The translations under genes were made by a program, and so were the position numbers. Of a stretch of DNA of 64,000 nt, positions 9,456-20,521 are shown piece after piece; positions within the stretch are counted from its first letter, which is position 1; every line of letters starts with the position of its first letter. The stretch lies in NCBI RefSeq assembly GCF_001895045.1, contig NZ_BDAM01000012.1, positions 62,001 through 126,000 on the forward strand, written 5' to 3'. A model generated the notes under the pieces. The model had not been told where the DNA came from. It did not search any database and saw nothing but the letters and a program-made list of their open reading frames with translations. This stretch comes from Rhodococcus coprophilus NBRC 100603. Lineage in GTDB: Bacteria; Actinomycetota; Actinomycetes; Mycobacteriales; Mycobacteriaceae.

Positions 9456-10264
9456 CAGTAGGTGCCCACCGCGGGAACGAGCACGGTGTACATCTGGGAC
9501 AGAACGGTATTGACGACGAACACCATGACGAAGGCGAGCACCACACCTTCGTTGACAGCGTCGGCGACGCCACTCGGACCGCCCTTGGCATGAAGACCTT
9601 TGAAGGACGCGATCAACGCGGACGTGATGCCGAAGCACGCGGACTTGAACATGGCTGTCGCGAAGTCGGACAACCGGCCGTACTCACCGAGAGTACGGAG
9701 GAACGCTCCCCCGGACCCGTCGTTGAGATAGATCTCGTAGAGGTAGCACGCCGTGACTCCCACGAGTGTCACGAGCGAGCAGAGCATGAGGGAGACGAGC
9801 ACCGACGCGAGCAGCCGGGGCACCACCAGCCGTTCGATCACGTTGAGGCCCATGACCTCCATGGCCTCGATCTCTTCCCGGATCGTGCGGGATCCGAGAT
9901 CCGCGCAGATCGCAGACCCACCGACGCCGGCGAGCATGAGCGCGCAGACCAGCGCGGCCGCCTGCCCCACCACGACGAACGAGACGATCGCGCCGGAATA
10001 GGCTCCCGCGCCGAGCTGGCCGGCCAGCGACCCGACCGATACCGCGATAAGCACGCCGACCGGGAGCATCAGCAGAAGTGCCGGTCCGCTGCACACCTTT
10101 GCGATGAACAGCGACTGGGTGACGGTCTCGGACACCGAGAGACGACGGCGAATCAGGACGCGGACCGTGGCGACGAGAGTCTCGAGGGAGAAACCGACGA
10201 GTGCACCGACCTGGATCGCAAGATCGTGAGCCGGCCCCTTCGGCTTGGGCAACTCGAAAGTCAT
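9455..10264 (-). CDS. yrbEA: YrbE/MlaE-type ABC permease, first copy
   Basis: This 269-residue MlaE-family permease contains ICADLGSRTIREEIEAMEVMGLNVIERLVVPR, the signature cytoplasmic loop of the family, and several long hydrophobic helices (for example GAYSGAIVSFVVVGQAAALVCALM). The ATG at 10264 has a very strong purine-rich ribosome-binding site (GAGAGGGGGGA) directly upstream and is preferred over a GTG six codons earlier. It follows the fadD gene by 66 bases on the same strand, so it is probably co-transcribed. Confidence 0.9.
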   Translation of the reverse strand: MTFELPKPKGPAHDLAIQVGALVGFSLETLVATVRVLIRRRLSVSETVTQSLFIAKVCSGPALLLMLPVGVLIAVSVGSLAGQLGAGAYSGAIVSFVVVGQAAALVCALMLAGVGGSAICADLGSRTIREEIEAMEVMGLNVIERLVVPRLLASVLVSLMLCSLVTLVGVTACYLYEIYLNDGSGGAFLRTLGEYGRLSDFATAMFKSACFGITSALIASFKGLHAKGGPSGVADAVNEGVVLAFVMVFVVNTVLSQMYTVLVPAVGTY

Positions 10265-10330
10265 GTCCCCCCTCTCGTTCACTGGTCCACGGCCCGGTCC
10301 CGATTCTTCTCGTCCGGCCGGGGCAGTGGA

Positions 10331-11944
10331 TCAGCCCTGAGCCACCGCGGACACCCCGCCGCGCAGTTCACCCTTGACGACCTTGCCGCTGGCGTTGCGA
10401 GGTAACGCCTCGACGATCACCACTTCCTTCGGATGCTTGTAGCGGGCGAGGTGCTCGTCGAGATAGGGCTGGAGTTCCTCGATGGTGAGATCGTCGGTGC
10501 CGGCCGCGAGCGCGACCACCGCTACCGGAACTTCGCCCCACTTGTTGTCCGGGCGGCCGATAACGGCGGCCTCGAGGATCTTCGGATGTCCGAAGAGGAC
10601 GTTCTCGACCTCGGCGCAGTAGATGTTCTCGCCACCCGAAATGATCATGTCCTTCTTACGATCGACGACGTAGACGAATCCTTCGTCGTCGACGCGCACG
10701 AGGTCGCCGGAATGGAACCATCCGCCGTAGAAGGCATCCGCCGTCGAGGTGGGGTTGTTCCAGTATTCACGCATCATGGTCGGGCCGCGGTACACGATCT
10801 CACCGACCTGACCGGGCTCGACGTCGTTCATCGCGTCATCGACGACACGTGCCTGGATGGTGGGGATGACCCGGCCGACGGATCCGAGTTTGCGGATCGC
10901 GTCCTGGCCGTCGAGAACGCACGTGATCGGGGACATCTCGGTCTGGCCGAACACGGCGACGTTGAACGCATCCGGGAACGCTTCGGCCATCGCTCGCAGG
11001 ATGGTGTCCGAGCTCGGCGCGGCACCCCATGAAATGTTGCGTAGCTTCAGCTTTCGCGGGTTCGCCTGCTGAGCCGCACACACCGCCTGCCACTGTACGG
11101 GGACGAGGAAGAGGCTGGTGACCTGCTCCGATTCGAGGACGTCGAGAAGCACCTCGGGATCGAACGCACCCACGGGGTGGATCACCGTCGCGGTGCCGAG
11201 CATCAGGCTCGGCGCGATCGAACCCAGTGCCGCGATGTGGAACATCGGTGAGGCGCAGAAGCCGATGCCGGATTCGTCGAACAACCGGAAGGCCCGGATG
11301 CACGTGAGCGACTGGGCTTCCATGTTCGAATGCGTGAGCACCGCACCCTTGGGCCGGCCGGTGGTGCCGGACGTGTACATGATGAGCGCAGGCGTGTCGT
11401 TGGGGATCTCCACCGGAGTGCGGGCCGCGCCCTCTTCGGACACGAGATCTGCGTAAGCCACCGAATCCCCGGACGGTTCGGCGTCGAGCGTGACGAACAG
11501 TTCGATGCCTTCGGACTGATCACGGGCAGCGGCGGCAAGCGGAACGAGAGGGCCTTCGGCGACGATTGCCTTCGCGCCGGAATCGGCGACGAGGAATGCC
11601 ACCTCGGGCACGGTGAGGCGGAAGTTCACGGGAACGGCAATGGCGCCCAGCGCATTGGCGGCCAGGACCGTCTCGAGGTATTCGGGGCGGTTGAGCATCA
11701 ACACGATGACCCGGTCACCGAACCCGATGCCTCGTCGCGACAGCGCATTTGCGAGCTTCTCGACACGCTCGTCCAACTGGGACCAGGTGATCGATTCGCC
11801 GAGGAACCGCAGGGCAGTGCGGTCGGGAATCATCAGGGCGTGCCGGGAAACCTGGTTGTTCCAGTTGTTGTTTCGGAAGCGCGCCGACTCGGCGACGGTC
11901 GATCGGGGGCTCGTGGATCCGGGAGTGGCTTCGGGGGGCACCAT
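10331..11944 (-). CDS. Acyl-CoA synthetase heading the mce operon (FadD5-like)
   Basis: This is a 537-residue AMP-forming ligase of the ANL superfamily. The P-loop-like motif YTSGTTGRPKG is at residues 190-200, with later motifs GQTEMSP, YRGPTMMREYWNNP, GGWFHSGDLVRVDDEGFVYVVDRKKDMI and a C-terminal catalytic lysine in RNASGKVVK. It should activate fatty acids (or another carboxylated lipid) imported by the Mce system. In M. tuberculosis fadD5 occupies the same place ahead of yrbE1A, and this synteny is the reason for the mce1-type call. The ATG at 11944 is preceded by GAGAGGA at good spacing; an upstream in-frame start at 12013 exists. Confidence 0.9.
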   Translation of the reverse strand: MVPPEATPGSTSPRSTVAESARFRNNNWNNQVSRHALMIPDRTALRFLGESITWSQLDERVEKLANALSRRGIGFGDRVIVLMLNRPEYLETVLAANALGAIAVPVNFRLTVPEVAFLVADSGAKAIVAEGPLVPLAAAARDQSEGIELFVTLDAEPSGDSVAYADLVSEEGAARTPVEIPNDTPALIMYTSGTTGRPKGAVLTHSNMEAQSLTCIRAFRLFDESGIGFCASPMFHIAALGSIAPSLMLGTATVIHPVGAFDPEVLLDVLESEQVTSLFLVPVQWQAVCAAQQANPRKLKLRNISWGAAPSSDTILRAMAEAFPDAFNVAVFGQTEMSPITCVLDGQDAIRKLGSVGRVIPTIQARVVDDAMNDVEPGQVGEIVYRGPTMMREYWNNPTSTADAFYGGWFHSGDLVRVDDEGFVYVVDRKKDMIISGGENIYCAEVENVLFGHPKILEAAVIGRPDNKWGEVPVAVVALAAGTDDLTIEELQPYLDEHLARYKHPKEVVIVEALPRNASGKVVKGELRGGVSAVAQG

Positions 11945-12231
11945 CGATGGTCCTCTCGTGACGGGGCAGGAAGGCGGACCCGGCGCAGCCGAGTCTTTCG
12001 ATGTGTGAGGCACGTTACAGGCCGCAGGATCTTTAGACCAGGGCTTTGTTAACGAAGATTCTCAACCGATGAATGCGCCGCAGACGGAATATCCACACCG
12101 CTACGACGTCACGAGCGAAGCCGAAAGACCGTTGTGAACTGGAGGTTCAACAGAGATGAGCGCAGAGTGCGACAAACCGACGCCCACGACTCCCTCCCTG
12201 GAAGTGCACGAGTCGTCAGGATCCGCGTCGG
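11945..12231. other. Intergenic region upstream of the mce operon
   Basis: Both neighbours are on the minus strand, so the right part of this 287-bp gap should hold the fadD/mce promoter. It contains a locally AT-rich stretch with TTTGTTAACGAAGATT at about 12045-12060. No classical -35/-10 pair or clear operator was recognised, and no mce1R-type regulator is adjacent. A plus-strand open frame starting at 12156 runs antisense into the hydratase gene and is not accepted as a gene. Confidence 0.4.
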
Positions 12232-14045
<1,814 letters not shown>

Positions 14046-14252
14046 CTACGACAATTCGATGAAGCGCATGGAGAATTGGTGTTAACTTTGGGGTCTTACT
14101 CGGGGTTTGTCAATACGTTCTGTACTGCGCTTTTCCGTCGATGCCGACAAACCCGCGCGTTCCGTTGCCGGGGGTGTGGCTGTTACCTTTGAGGTCGACC
14201 ACCATGTTCGGCCGCGGTCGTGGGCCGCGCTGTACAACCACGAGGAGGCCCG

Positions 14253-15515
14253 GTGCCCGAACACGCGCAGATCGAGGCACGCACGCGCGCGCAGGCGGGC
14301 ACCGCTACACCTGCACCACGCCGTCGACCCAAGAACCGCAAGGCGCAGATCGCCACCGTCGCCGCCGAGGCGTTCAGCGAACGCGGCTATCACGGAGTGA
14401 GCATCGACGAGATCGCATCCGCTGTGGGCATCTCCGGTCCGGCGCTGTACCGGCACTTCCCGAACAAGTACGCGCTGTTTCGCCATGCCGTCGCCACACT
14501 CGCCGAGGCACTCGAAGGCGCGGTCGGCGAACTCGACGCCGGCGACGAGTCCGATCCCGCCGACGTACTCGACCGGCAGGTCACCGCGCTCATCCGCACC
14601 ACGATCGACAATCGGCGGACCGGGGGCCTGTATCGCTGGGAGCGCCGCTACCTCACCAGCGACGACCGCGGTGAGATCCGCTCGCGAATGGTGGCGATCA
14701 ACGGGCGGCTCGCCCACACGGTGTCGCGGTTGCGCCCCGATCTCACCCACACCGATTGCGTGTTGCTGAGCACCGCGATGCTCAGCGTCGTCGGCTCGAT
14801 CACCACCCACCGCGCCCCGTTGTCCACCCGTCGGTTGCAGCAGTTGCTGCTCGACGCATGCCGGGCGATCGTCGCCGTCCCGCTCGCACCCGACGTCCCG
14901 GAGCCCGGCGCGGCATCCACACCCCAGGGACTCACCGTCGCGAACAAGCGCGAGGTGCTGCTCCACGAGGCGGTGCTGCTCTTCGATGCCCGCGGGTACC
15001 ACGAGGTGAGTATCGAGGAGATCGGTGCGACAGCCGGCATCAACGCATCCGGCGTCTATCGGCACTTCCCGAGCAAAGCCGAACTGCTGGCGGCCGCCTT
15101 CCGCCGCGCCGCGGATCGCGTGGCGGTGGCCGTGGGCTCGGCCCTCACCGAGTCGTCGACCCCCGCCGAGGCCCTAGAGACGCTGAGCGAGTTCTACGTC
15201 CGGCTCTCGTTCGAACACAGTGCACTGATGTCGGTCTACTTCGCCGAAATAGGCAACCTACCTGCACATCATCGCAGCGACCTGCGGAACATCCAGCGTC
15301 TCAACATCGAGGACTGGGCGCGGCTCATCGGCGAACTGCGCAGCGACCTCTCCCCCGTGGAGTGCCGTTTCCTCGTGCACGCGGCCCTCAACGTCGTGCT
15401 CGACACCGGTACCGTGATGCGTTTTCGATCCACCGCGTCCAATCGGCGTCGCGTCCAGCAGTTGATGCTCGCGATACTGCTCGGCGGAGGCCGCAGCGCA
15501 GAGCCTCGCGGATGA
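14253..15515 (+). CDS. Tandem two-domain TetR/AcrR regulator
   Basis: The 420-residue product holds two complete TetR-type DNA-binding domains: the first at about 30-76 (VSIDEIASAVGISGPALYRHFPNK), the second at about 231-278 (VSIEEIGATAGINASGVYRHFPSK), each followed by its own helical ligand/dimerisation region. A monomer could therefore behave like a covalent TetR dimer. The GTG start at 14253 has GAGGAGG four bases upstream. The stop overlaps the dehydrogenase start (ATGA). It is divergent from the flavoenzyme/hydratase pair across a 252-bp region, so autoregulation and control of that pair are plausible inferences. Confidence 0.88.
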   Translation: MPEHAQIEARTRAQAGTATPAPRRRPKNRKAQIATVAAEAFSERGYHGVSIDEIASAVGISGPALYRHFPNKYALFRHAVATLAEALEGAVGELDAGDESDPADVLDRQVTALIRTTIDNRRTGGLYRWERRYLTSDDRGEIRSRMVAINGRLAHTVSRLRPDLTHTDCVLLSTAMLSVVGSITTHRAPLSTRRLQQLLLDACRAIVAVPLAPDVPEPGAASTPQGLTVANKREVLLHEAVLLFDARGYHEVSIEEIGATAGINASGVYRHFPSKAELLAAAFRRAADRVAVAVGSALTESSTPAEALETLSEFYVRLSFEHSALMSVYFAEIGNLPAHHRSDLRNIQRLNIEDWARLIGELRSDLSPVECRFLVHAALNVVLDTGTVMRFRSTASNRRRVQQLMLAILLGGGRSAEPRG

Positions 15516-16624
15516 GCCGCACTGCGACCGCAGCGGTGCTCCGGGAGTACGGTGGGCCGCTGCAACTCGAGACCGTCACGGTCCCCGACCTGCGCCCCGA
15601 CGAGATTCTCGTCCGGATCCACGGTGTGGGAATCTGTCACACCGACCTGACGGCGGCCGCCGGTGGTGTCCCCGTGCCGGTGCCGGTGGTCCTCGGACAC
15701 GAAGGCGCAGGGATCGTCACCGAGATCGGTTCCGCGGTCTCGCATCTCGCGGTCGGAGACGCGGTTGTGCTGGGCTTCGATTCGTGCCGGCAGTGTCGCA
15801 ACTGCACGCGGGGCCGGCCTTCTTACTGCACCCGGTTCGCGCCTCTCAATTACGGTGGCACCCGGACCGACGGCACCACCGTCCTCCAGGACTCCGAAGG
15901 CGCTTGGCTGCACGGGAATTGGTTCGGACAGTCGTCGTTCTCGTCGCTGGTGGTGGCCACCGAACGCAACGCTGTGCGGCTACCGCCCGACGTATCGATC
16001 ACCCTCGCCGGGCCCCTGGGATGCGGGCTCGCCACCGGAGCGGGAACCGTCCTCCGGGTTCTTCGTCCCGAATCCGATTCGTCGATCGTCGTGTTCGGCC
16101 TCGGCGCCGTCGGGATGGCCGCGATCATGGCCGCTCGCATCGCCGGATGCGCCACCGTCATCGGGATCGACCCCAACGAGCGCCGCCACGACCTCGCGCG
16201 CGAACTGGGGGCCACCGAGGTGATCTCGCCCGCCGGGTACGACGACCTCGGCCGTCATCTCCGTCGGCTCACCGGCGGCGGAGCCGACTGTGCGGTCGAA
16301 TCGGTCGGGTCCGAAGCGGTTGTTCGGCAGGCATTGTCGTCGTTGGGCAGCCCCGGAGTGTGCGCGACACTGGGTTTGCGGGCGGGCCGCAATCCGATCA
16401 CGGTCGACCAGACACATCTGCTCAACGGGCGCACACTGACCGGGGTGATCGAGGGCGACGTCGACCCGCATCGCTTCCTTCCCGAACTCGCGGATCTGTG
16501 GCGCGACGGTCGTTTCCCGGTCGAGAAGCTGGTACGTACTTTCGACTTCACGAAACTCGACGACGCTCTCGGTGCCGTGCGCTCGGGCGAGGTCGTCAAG
16601 GCAGTTCTGACCTTCGACAACTAA
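15512..16624 (+). CDS. Zinc-dependent alcohol dehydrogenase (MDR family)
   Basis: This is a 370-residue medium-chain dehydrogenase. Catalytic zinc ligands are seen in GICHTDL (Cys) and VVLGHEGAGIV (His-Glu). The structural zinc lobe is the Cys cluster CRQCRNCTRGRPSYC, and the Rossmann motif is VFGLGAVGMAAI. The start, chosen by the ATGA overlap with the regulator stop, gives MSRTATAAVL. It resembles aryl or benzyl alcohol dehydrogenases in length and motifs, but substrate assignment is uncertain. Ten bases separate it from the DUF4334 gene, so regulator, dehydrogenase and DUF4334 probably form one transcript. Confidence 0.88.
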   Translation: MSRTATAAVLREYGGPLQLETVTVPDLRPDEILVRIHGVGICHTDLTAAAGGVPVPVPVVLGHEGAGIVTEIGSAVSHLAVGDAVVLGFDSCRQCRNCTRGRPSYCTRFAPLNYGGTRTDGTTVLQDSEGAWLHGNWFGQSSFSSLVVATERNAVRLPPDVSITLAGPLGCGLATGAGTVLRVLRPESDSSIVVFGLGAVGMAAIMAARIAGCATVIGIDPNERRHDLARELGATEVISPAGYDDLGRHLRRLTGGGADCAVESVGSEAVVRQALSSLGSPGVCATLGLRAGRNPITVDQTHLLNGRTLTGVIEGDVDPHRFLPELADLWRDGRFPVEKLVRTFDFTKLDDALGAVRSGEVVKAVLTFDN

Positions 16625-16633
16625 GGAGAAGAC

Positions 16634-17110
16634 ATGGACGTGGTTCGGCAAGTCGCGGACCTGCGCGCCCGCACCGAGCTGATCGATCCGCGTGAACTCG
16701 ACGCGTTGTGGCCGCATCTCACACCGGCCAAGGTCGGCGATCTGGTCGGATATCGGTGGAAGGGCTTCAGTTTCGACACCGGGCATCGCACCCACGGACT
16801 CCTCGCCGCGTCGGGATGGTACGGCAAATCGTTCGTCTCCGAGAGCGAGGTGCAGCCCCTGGTTTGCCGGGGTGAAGACGGAGAGTTGTTCTCCGACAAA
16901 GCGACCGGCCGTGGAGAAGCAAGCCTGTGGGAGATCGTGTTCCGCGGCGAGGTCACTGCCACGATGGTGTACGACGGCATGCCTGTCTTCGACCACTTCA
17001 AGAAGGTCGACGACGACACGCTGATCGGGGTGATGAACGGGAAGGGCAAGCTCGTGTTCGACGGCGGCGAACACTACTGGTTCGGCCTCGAACGGGACGT
17101 GGCGCTCTGA
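16634..17110 (+). CDS. DUF4334 / GXWXG-domain protein
   Basis: This 158-residue protein has an N-terminal GXWXG-type segment (GYRWKGFSFDTG at 39-50) and a C-terminal beta-rich DUF4334 domain (YDGMPVFDHFKKVDDDTLIGVMNGKG). Such proteins are common beside actinobacterial alcohol and lipid catabolic genes and may bind small hydrophobic ligands; no enzymatic function is established that I can name. The ATG has AAGGAGA upstream. It ends just before a strong bidirectional terminator. Confidence 0.85.
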   Translation: MDVVRQVADLRARTELIDPRELDALWPHLTPAKVGDLVGYRWKGFSFDTGHRTHGLLAASGWYGKSFVSESEVQPLVCRGEDGELFSDKATGRGEASLWEIVFRGEVTATMVYDGMPVFDHFKKVDDDTLIGVMNGKGKLVFDGGEHYWFGLERDVAL

Positions 17111-17129
17111 CCGCACCCCGCGACTGGAG

Positions 17130-17167
17130 AAACGACGTGGCCCGAACCCGGTTCGGCCACGTCGTTT
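17130..17167. terminator. Bidirectional terminator hairpin
   Basis: Arms AAACGACGTGGCC and GGCCACGTCGTTT pair perfectly over 13 bp and extend by GAAC/GTTC with a single bulged C. The A-rich left edge and T-rich right edge let it act on both strands. It sits between convergent genes ending at 17110 and 17177. Confidence 0.85.
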
Positions 17168-17176
17168 GCTTCTACG

Positions 17177-18016
17177 TCAGATGAGGTGTCCTTGCGCGGC
17201 CATCCGGCGCCGCATGTCGTGCAGGTAGTACGTCGCCGACAACTGCCGGATCGGCCTCGGAACGCGGCGATAGACCGGCGGGAAGACCTTCCAGAAGAGG
17301 TCGAATCGCCGCTGGTCGCGCCGGGTCCACGGAAGCCCGAACTCCTCGCGCAATCGCGGCGGGAGAAGCCCGATCGTCATGAACCGCTGCAAGGGCATCA
17401 CCGCACGGACAGCGAAGGGGGCGTTCCCACCGGAAAGGAGGTTGCGGGTGAAGGCCCGGATCTTGGCGTCCACTTCGACCGAGTCGACCATCTCGTCCCA
17501 GTACGCCTCGAACTCGGCTCGGGTGGTCGGCCACATGTCTTCCTTGACCTGGAGAGCTGTTCCGTAGACCGAAGATTGGCGATACAAGTGCTCGAGGTCG
17601 GGCTCGCTCAGTTCGCCGAAGACGCGGGAGTACATCTCCGCACCGTTGCGGTAGAGCGTCGCCGCAACCCAGAGTTGGAGTTCGGGGTCGAACGCGTTGT
17701 ACGTCTCCGAATGCACCGGGACATGGGCTTTGTTGACCATGCGCACCATCTGCCGCTTCTCCTCGGGCGTCCCGAGGGTGACCGCGTAGACGTACGTCAT
17801 CGTGGTCCGCAACCGGTCGAGCGGCCGTTCCAGCGTGGTGCTGTGGTCGGCGACCCCGTGGCCGACGCCGCGCAGAGCGAGTTGCAGGAGAACGGTGGCC
17901 CCCGCGCCGAGAAGCAGCATGGATTCACCGACGAAATCGGCGAGGTCGACGGAACCGGGCCGGACGTGACGGGGTTCTGCGGCGACGCGAGGCAAGCGCT
18001 CTTCGGTGCGGGTCAC
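17177..18016 (-). CDS. Oxygenase MpaB/DUF2236 family protein (first copy)
   Basis: This 279-residue protein belongs to the DUF2236 group, which includes mycophenolic-acid enzyme MpaB and latex-clearing protein. Seen are GESMLLLGAGATVLLQLALRGVGHGV, RTTMTYVYAVTLG, VNKAHVPVHSETYNAFDPELQLWV (with the conserved His expected near the haem or metal site) and a C-terminal Arg-rich YLHDMRRRM. The GTG at 18016 is preceded by AGGAG seven bases away. The long frame upstream of this point overlaps the GntR gene and is not used. Confidence 0.8.
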   Translation of the reverse strand: MTRTEERLPRVAAEPRHVRPGSVDLADFVGESMLLLGAGATVLLQLALRGVGHGVADHSTTLERPLDRLRTTMTYVYAVTLGTPEEKRQMVRMVNKAHVPVHSETYNAFDPELQLWVAATLYRNGAEMYSRVFGELSEPDLEHLYRQSSVYGTALQVKEDMWPTTRAEFEAYWDEMVDSVEVDAKIRAFTRNLLSGGNAPFAVRAVMPLQRFMTIGLLPPRLREEFGLPWTRRDQRRFDLFWKVFPPVYRRVPRPIRQLSATYYLHDMRRRMAAQGHLI

Positions 18017-18078
18017 CAGAGGTCTCCTGTACGGGTCTACGGGCGCAGCGCGATCACCCGAATTGTGCACACTCGTAT

Positions 18079-18849
18079 TCAGATAGGCAAGGGCCTGTCC
18101 TGCGAGACCGCACCTTCCGACACCACCCGCCGTCGGTGCTCGACCAATCTCGCTGCGGCATCGTCGAACTGAACCAGGGTTTGCGTGATCGCCTCGTTGT
18201 GGTCGCGAACCCGCATCGCCTCGATGAGCTTGGTGTGCGCCGCGACCGCCTTCGTGCCCCACCCGGCGTCGCGCGCATACAGGCGATACGGAATGGAACG
18301 TGCGGCGTTGTTGAGGAACCAGGCAAGCTTGGGACTGTCGGCGATACGGTTCACCTCGCGATGGAAATCGAACTCCGCGTCGGCGATGCGCTCGACATCC
18401 GGCGCGACCCCGCTGGGAAGGACGACGAGCTGACGCAACCGCTCGTTGAACTCGGCGAGCCGGACGAGATCCTCGGCAGTCACCCGGTCCACCGCGCGCA
18501 AGGCCAGTTCCACGGCGATCTGGCCCTGCAACCAGAAGATGTCGTCGATGTCGGACCGGTTCAACGGCGAGACCCGGTACCCGCGATTCGGCGCAGACTC
18601 GACCATCCCTTCACCCCGCAAGGTGAGCAGCGCTTCGCGGACAGGAGTGACACTGACTCCGAGTTCCGCCGCCGTCTCGTCGAGCCGGATGAAGTCGCCC
18701 GGCCGGAGCGCACCCGACATGATCGAGCTGCGCAGGTGGCCCGCGACCTCGTCGGACAGTTGCGGTCGTCGTCGCATCGACAACCCTGCACGGGGCAGAA
18801 TCCCGCTCCGTTCGCTGGCCTTGTCGGGGCTGGGTGTAGGTGCCGACAT
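18079..18849 (-). CDS. GntR-family (FadR/FCD-type) regulator
   Basis: The product is 256 residues. The winged-helix domain at about 27-90 (IMSGALRPGDFIRLDETAAELGVSVTPVREALLTLRGEGMV) is a textbook GntR sequence. It is followed by an all-helical FCD effector domain with possible metal ligands (FDFHREVN, AHTKLIEAM). The ATG at 18849 has AGGAGA upstream. It is divergent from the aldehyde dehydrogenase across a 129-bp region that contains a perfect 22-bp palindrome, so it probably represses both itself and the dehydrogenase/MpaB genes. Confidence 0.9.
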   Translation of the reverse strand: MSAPTPSPDKASERSGILPRAGLSMRRRPQLSDEVAGHLRSSIMSGALRPGDFIRLDETAAELGVSVTPVREALLTLRGEGMVESAPNRGYRVSPLNRSDIDDIFWLQGQIAVELALRAVDRVTAEDLVRLAEFNERLRQLVVLPSGVAPDVERIADAEFDFHREVNRIADSPKLAWFLNNAARSIPYRLYARDAGWGTKAVAAHTKLIEAMRVRDHNEAITQTLVQFDDAAARLVEHRRRVVSEGAVSQDRPLPI

Positions 18850-18936
18850 ATCGTCTCCTGGAGTAGTCCGGACAACTGCACACAGGGGTTGTCCAATCAC
18901 CGCGACAGCGCCTAATGTGATGTCCACTACAGCTAT

Positions 18937-18958
18937 CACATCAAATATATTTGATGTG
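18937..18958. promoter_or_regulatory. 22-bp perfect palindrome, probable GntR operator
   Basis: Each 11-bp half is CACATCAAATA (the other half is its exact complement), with an AT core. It lies 21 bases before the aldehyde dehydrogenase start and 87 bases from the regulator start, the usual place for a FadR-type operator. AT content contrasts with the surrounding GC-rich DNA. Confidence 0.75.
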
Positions 18959-18978
18959 GTCCACAGGAAGCAGCGACC

Positions 18979-20517
18979 ATGACTCAGAATCTCAGCACCT
19001 CGGAGACGTCGGACGCGGCTACCGCGAAGACGGTTCCGACTCCGGAAAACTCCGACACCTTCGCCAGCCTCGACCCGCGCAACGGCGAGGTGATCGCCGA
19101 GTATCCGATCGCCGACGCTGCCGAGGTCGCCGACGCCGTCGACCGGGCACGCATCGCCGCACGCTGGTGGGAGGCACAGGGATTCCGAGGTCGCCGTGAG
19201 TGGCTGCTCGAATTCAAGAAGGCGATCGCCTCCGACGCCACGTCCCTCGCCTCCGTCGTCTCGAAGGAGACCGGCAAGCCGTACGGCGACGCATTCCTCG
19301 AAGTGATGCTCGCGGTCGAACACCTCGACTGGGCAGCGAAAAACGCGAAGAAGGTGCTCCGTCCGCGCAAGGTCCCGTCGGGTATCGCAAGCTTCAATCA
19401 GGCTGCCACGCTCGAGTACAAGCCGCTCGGTGTCGTCGGTGCCATCGGTCCGTGGAACTACCCTGTCTACACACCGATGGGCTCCATCGCCTACTCGCTG
19501 GCGGCCGGCAACGCAGTCGTCTTCAAGCCGAGCGAACTGACTCCGGGAGTCGGAAAGTGGCTCGAGGACAAGTGGAATTCGATCGCCCCCACCCAACCGG
19601 TCTTCCAGGTGATCACCGGGCTCGGTGAAACCGGTTCGGCGCTGGTCCGTTCGGGCGTCGACAAGGTCGCGTTCACCGGGTCCGGCCCCACCGCGCGCAA
19701 GGTCATGGCCGCGTGCGCCGAGACCCTGACTCCGCTCGTCGCCGAGTGCGGTGGCAAGGACGCGATGATCGTCGCGGCCGACGCCGACATCGACAAGGCA
19801 GTGGAATTCGCGGCATTCGGCGCGTTCGGCAACGCCGGACAGACCTGCGCGGGTGTCGAGCGGATCTACGTCGAAGAGCCCGTGTACCGGGAGTTCCTCG
19901 ACAAGTTGACCGAGACGGTCTCGCGCGCAAAGCCCGGTGGCGACTCCGATTCGACATACGGCCCGATGACTCTGCCCCGCCAGGTGGACGTCGTGCGCGG
20001 CCACATCGAGGACGCCCTCGCGAAGGGCGGCAAAGCCGTACTCGGCGGCCTCGATTCGATCCAGGGCCTGGTCATCGAACCCGTCATCCTCACCGACGTT
20101 CCCGAAACCTCCACGGCCGTGTGCGAAGAGACCTTCGGGCCCACCGTCGTGGTCAACAAGGTCCGCGACCTCGACGAGGCCGTCGACCGCGCCAACGGCA
20201 CCGAATACGGTCTCGGCGCGTCGATCTTCATCGGCAACAAGTCCAAGGGACGCGAACTCGCCGAGCGCCTGCGCAACGGCATGGTCTCGGTCAACTCCGT
20301 CCTCGGCTTCGCCGCGATCGCGTCGCTGCCGTTCGGTGGTGTCGGCGAGTCCGGCTTCGGGCGCATCCACGGTGCCGACGGCCTCCGCGAGTTCAGCCGG
20401 CCCAAGTCCGTCACGGTGGAGCGGTTCAGCTCGCCGCTCAAGTTGATGAGCCTGGAGCGGCCGGCACGTGATCTCCGGATCTCCGAACTCATGCTCAAGT
20501 ACATGCACGGAAGGTGA
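18979..20517 (+). CDS. NAD(P)-dependent aldehyde dehydrogenase
   Basis: This is a 512-residue ALDH-superfamily enzyme. Motifs: IGPWNYPVYTP and VFKPSELTPG (cofactor site), FTGSGPTARKV, the Glu-region LVAECGGKDAMIV (Cys replaces the usual Leu), the nucleophile Cys in NAGQTCAGVERIYV, and ETFGPTVVV. The C-terminus has an extra 30-residue tail ending SELMLKYMHGR. It oxidises an aldehyde to a carboxylate. The ATG follows the palindrome, and the MpaB-type oxygenase gene begins four bases after its stop. Oxygenase followed by aldehyde oxidation is a reasonable joint function (inference). Confidence 0.9.
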   Translation: MTQNLSTSETSDAATAKTVPTPENSDTFASLDPRNGEVIAEYPIADAAEVADAVDRARIAARWWEAQGFRGRREWLLEFKKAIASDATSLASVVSKETGKPYGDAFLEVMLAVEHLDWAAKNAKKVLRPRKVPSGIASFNQAATLEYKPLGVVGAIGPWNYPVYTPMGSIAYSLAAGNAVVFKPSELTPGVGKWLEDKWNSIAPTQPVFQVITGLGETGSALVRSGVDKVAFTGSGPTARKVMAACAETLTPLVAECGGKDAMIVAADADIDKAVEFAAFGAFGNAGQTCAGVERIYVEEPVYREFLDKLTETVSRAKPGGDSDSTYGPMTLPRQVDVVRGHIEDALAKGGKAVLGGLDSIQGLVIEPVILTDVPETSTAVCEETFGPTVVVNKVRDLDEAVDRANGTEYGLGASIFIGNKSKGRELAERLRNGMVSVNSVLGFAAIASLPFGGVGESGFGRIHGADGLREFSRPKSVTVERFSSPLKLMSLERPARDLRISELMLKYMHGR

Positions 20518-20521
20518 TCCG

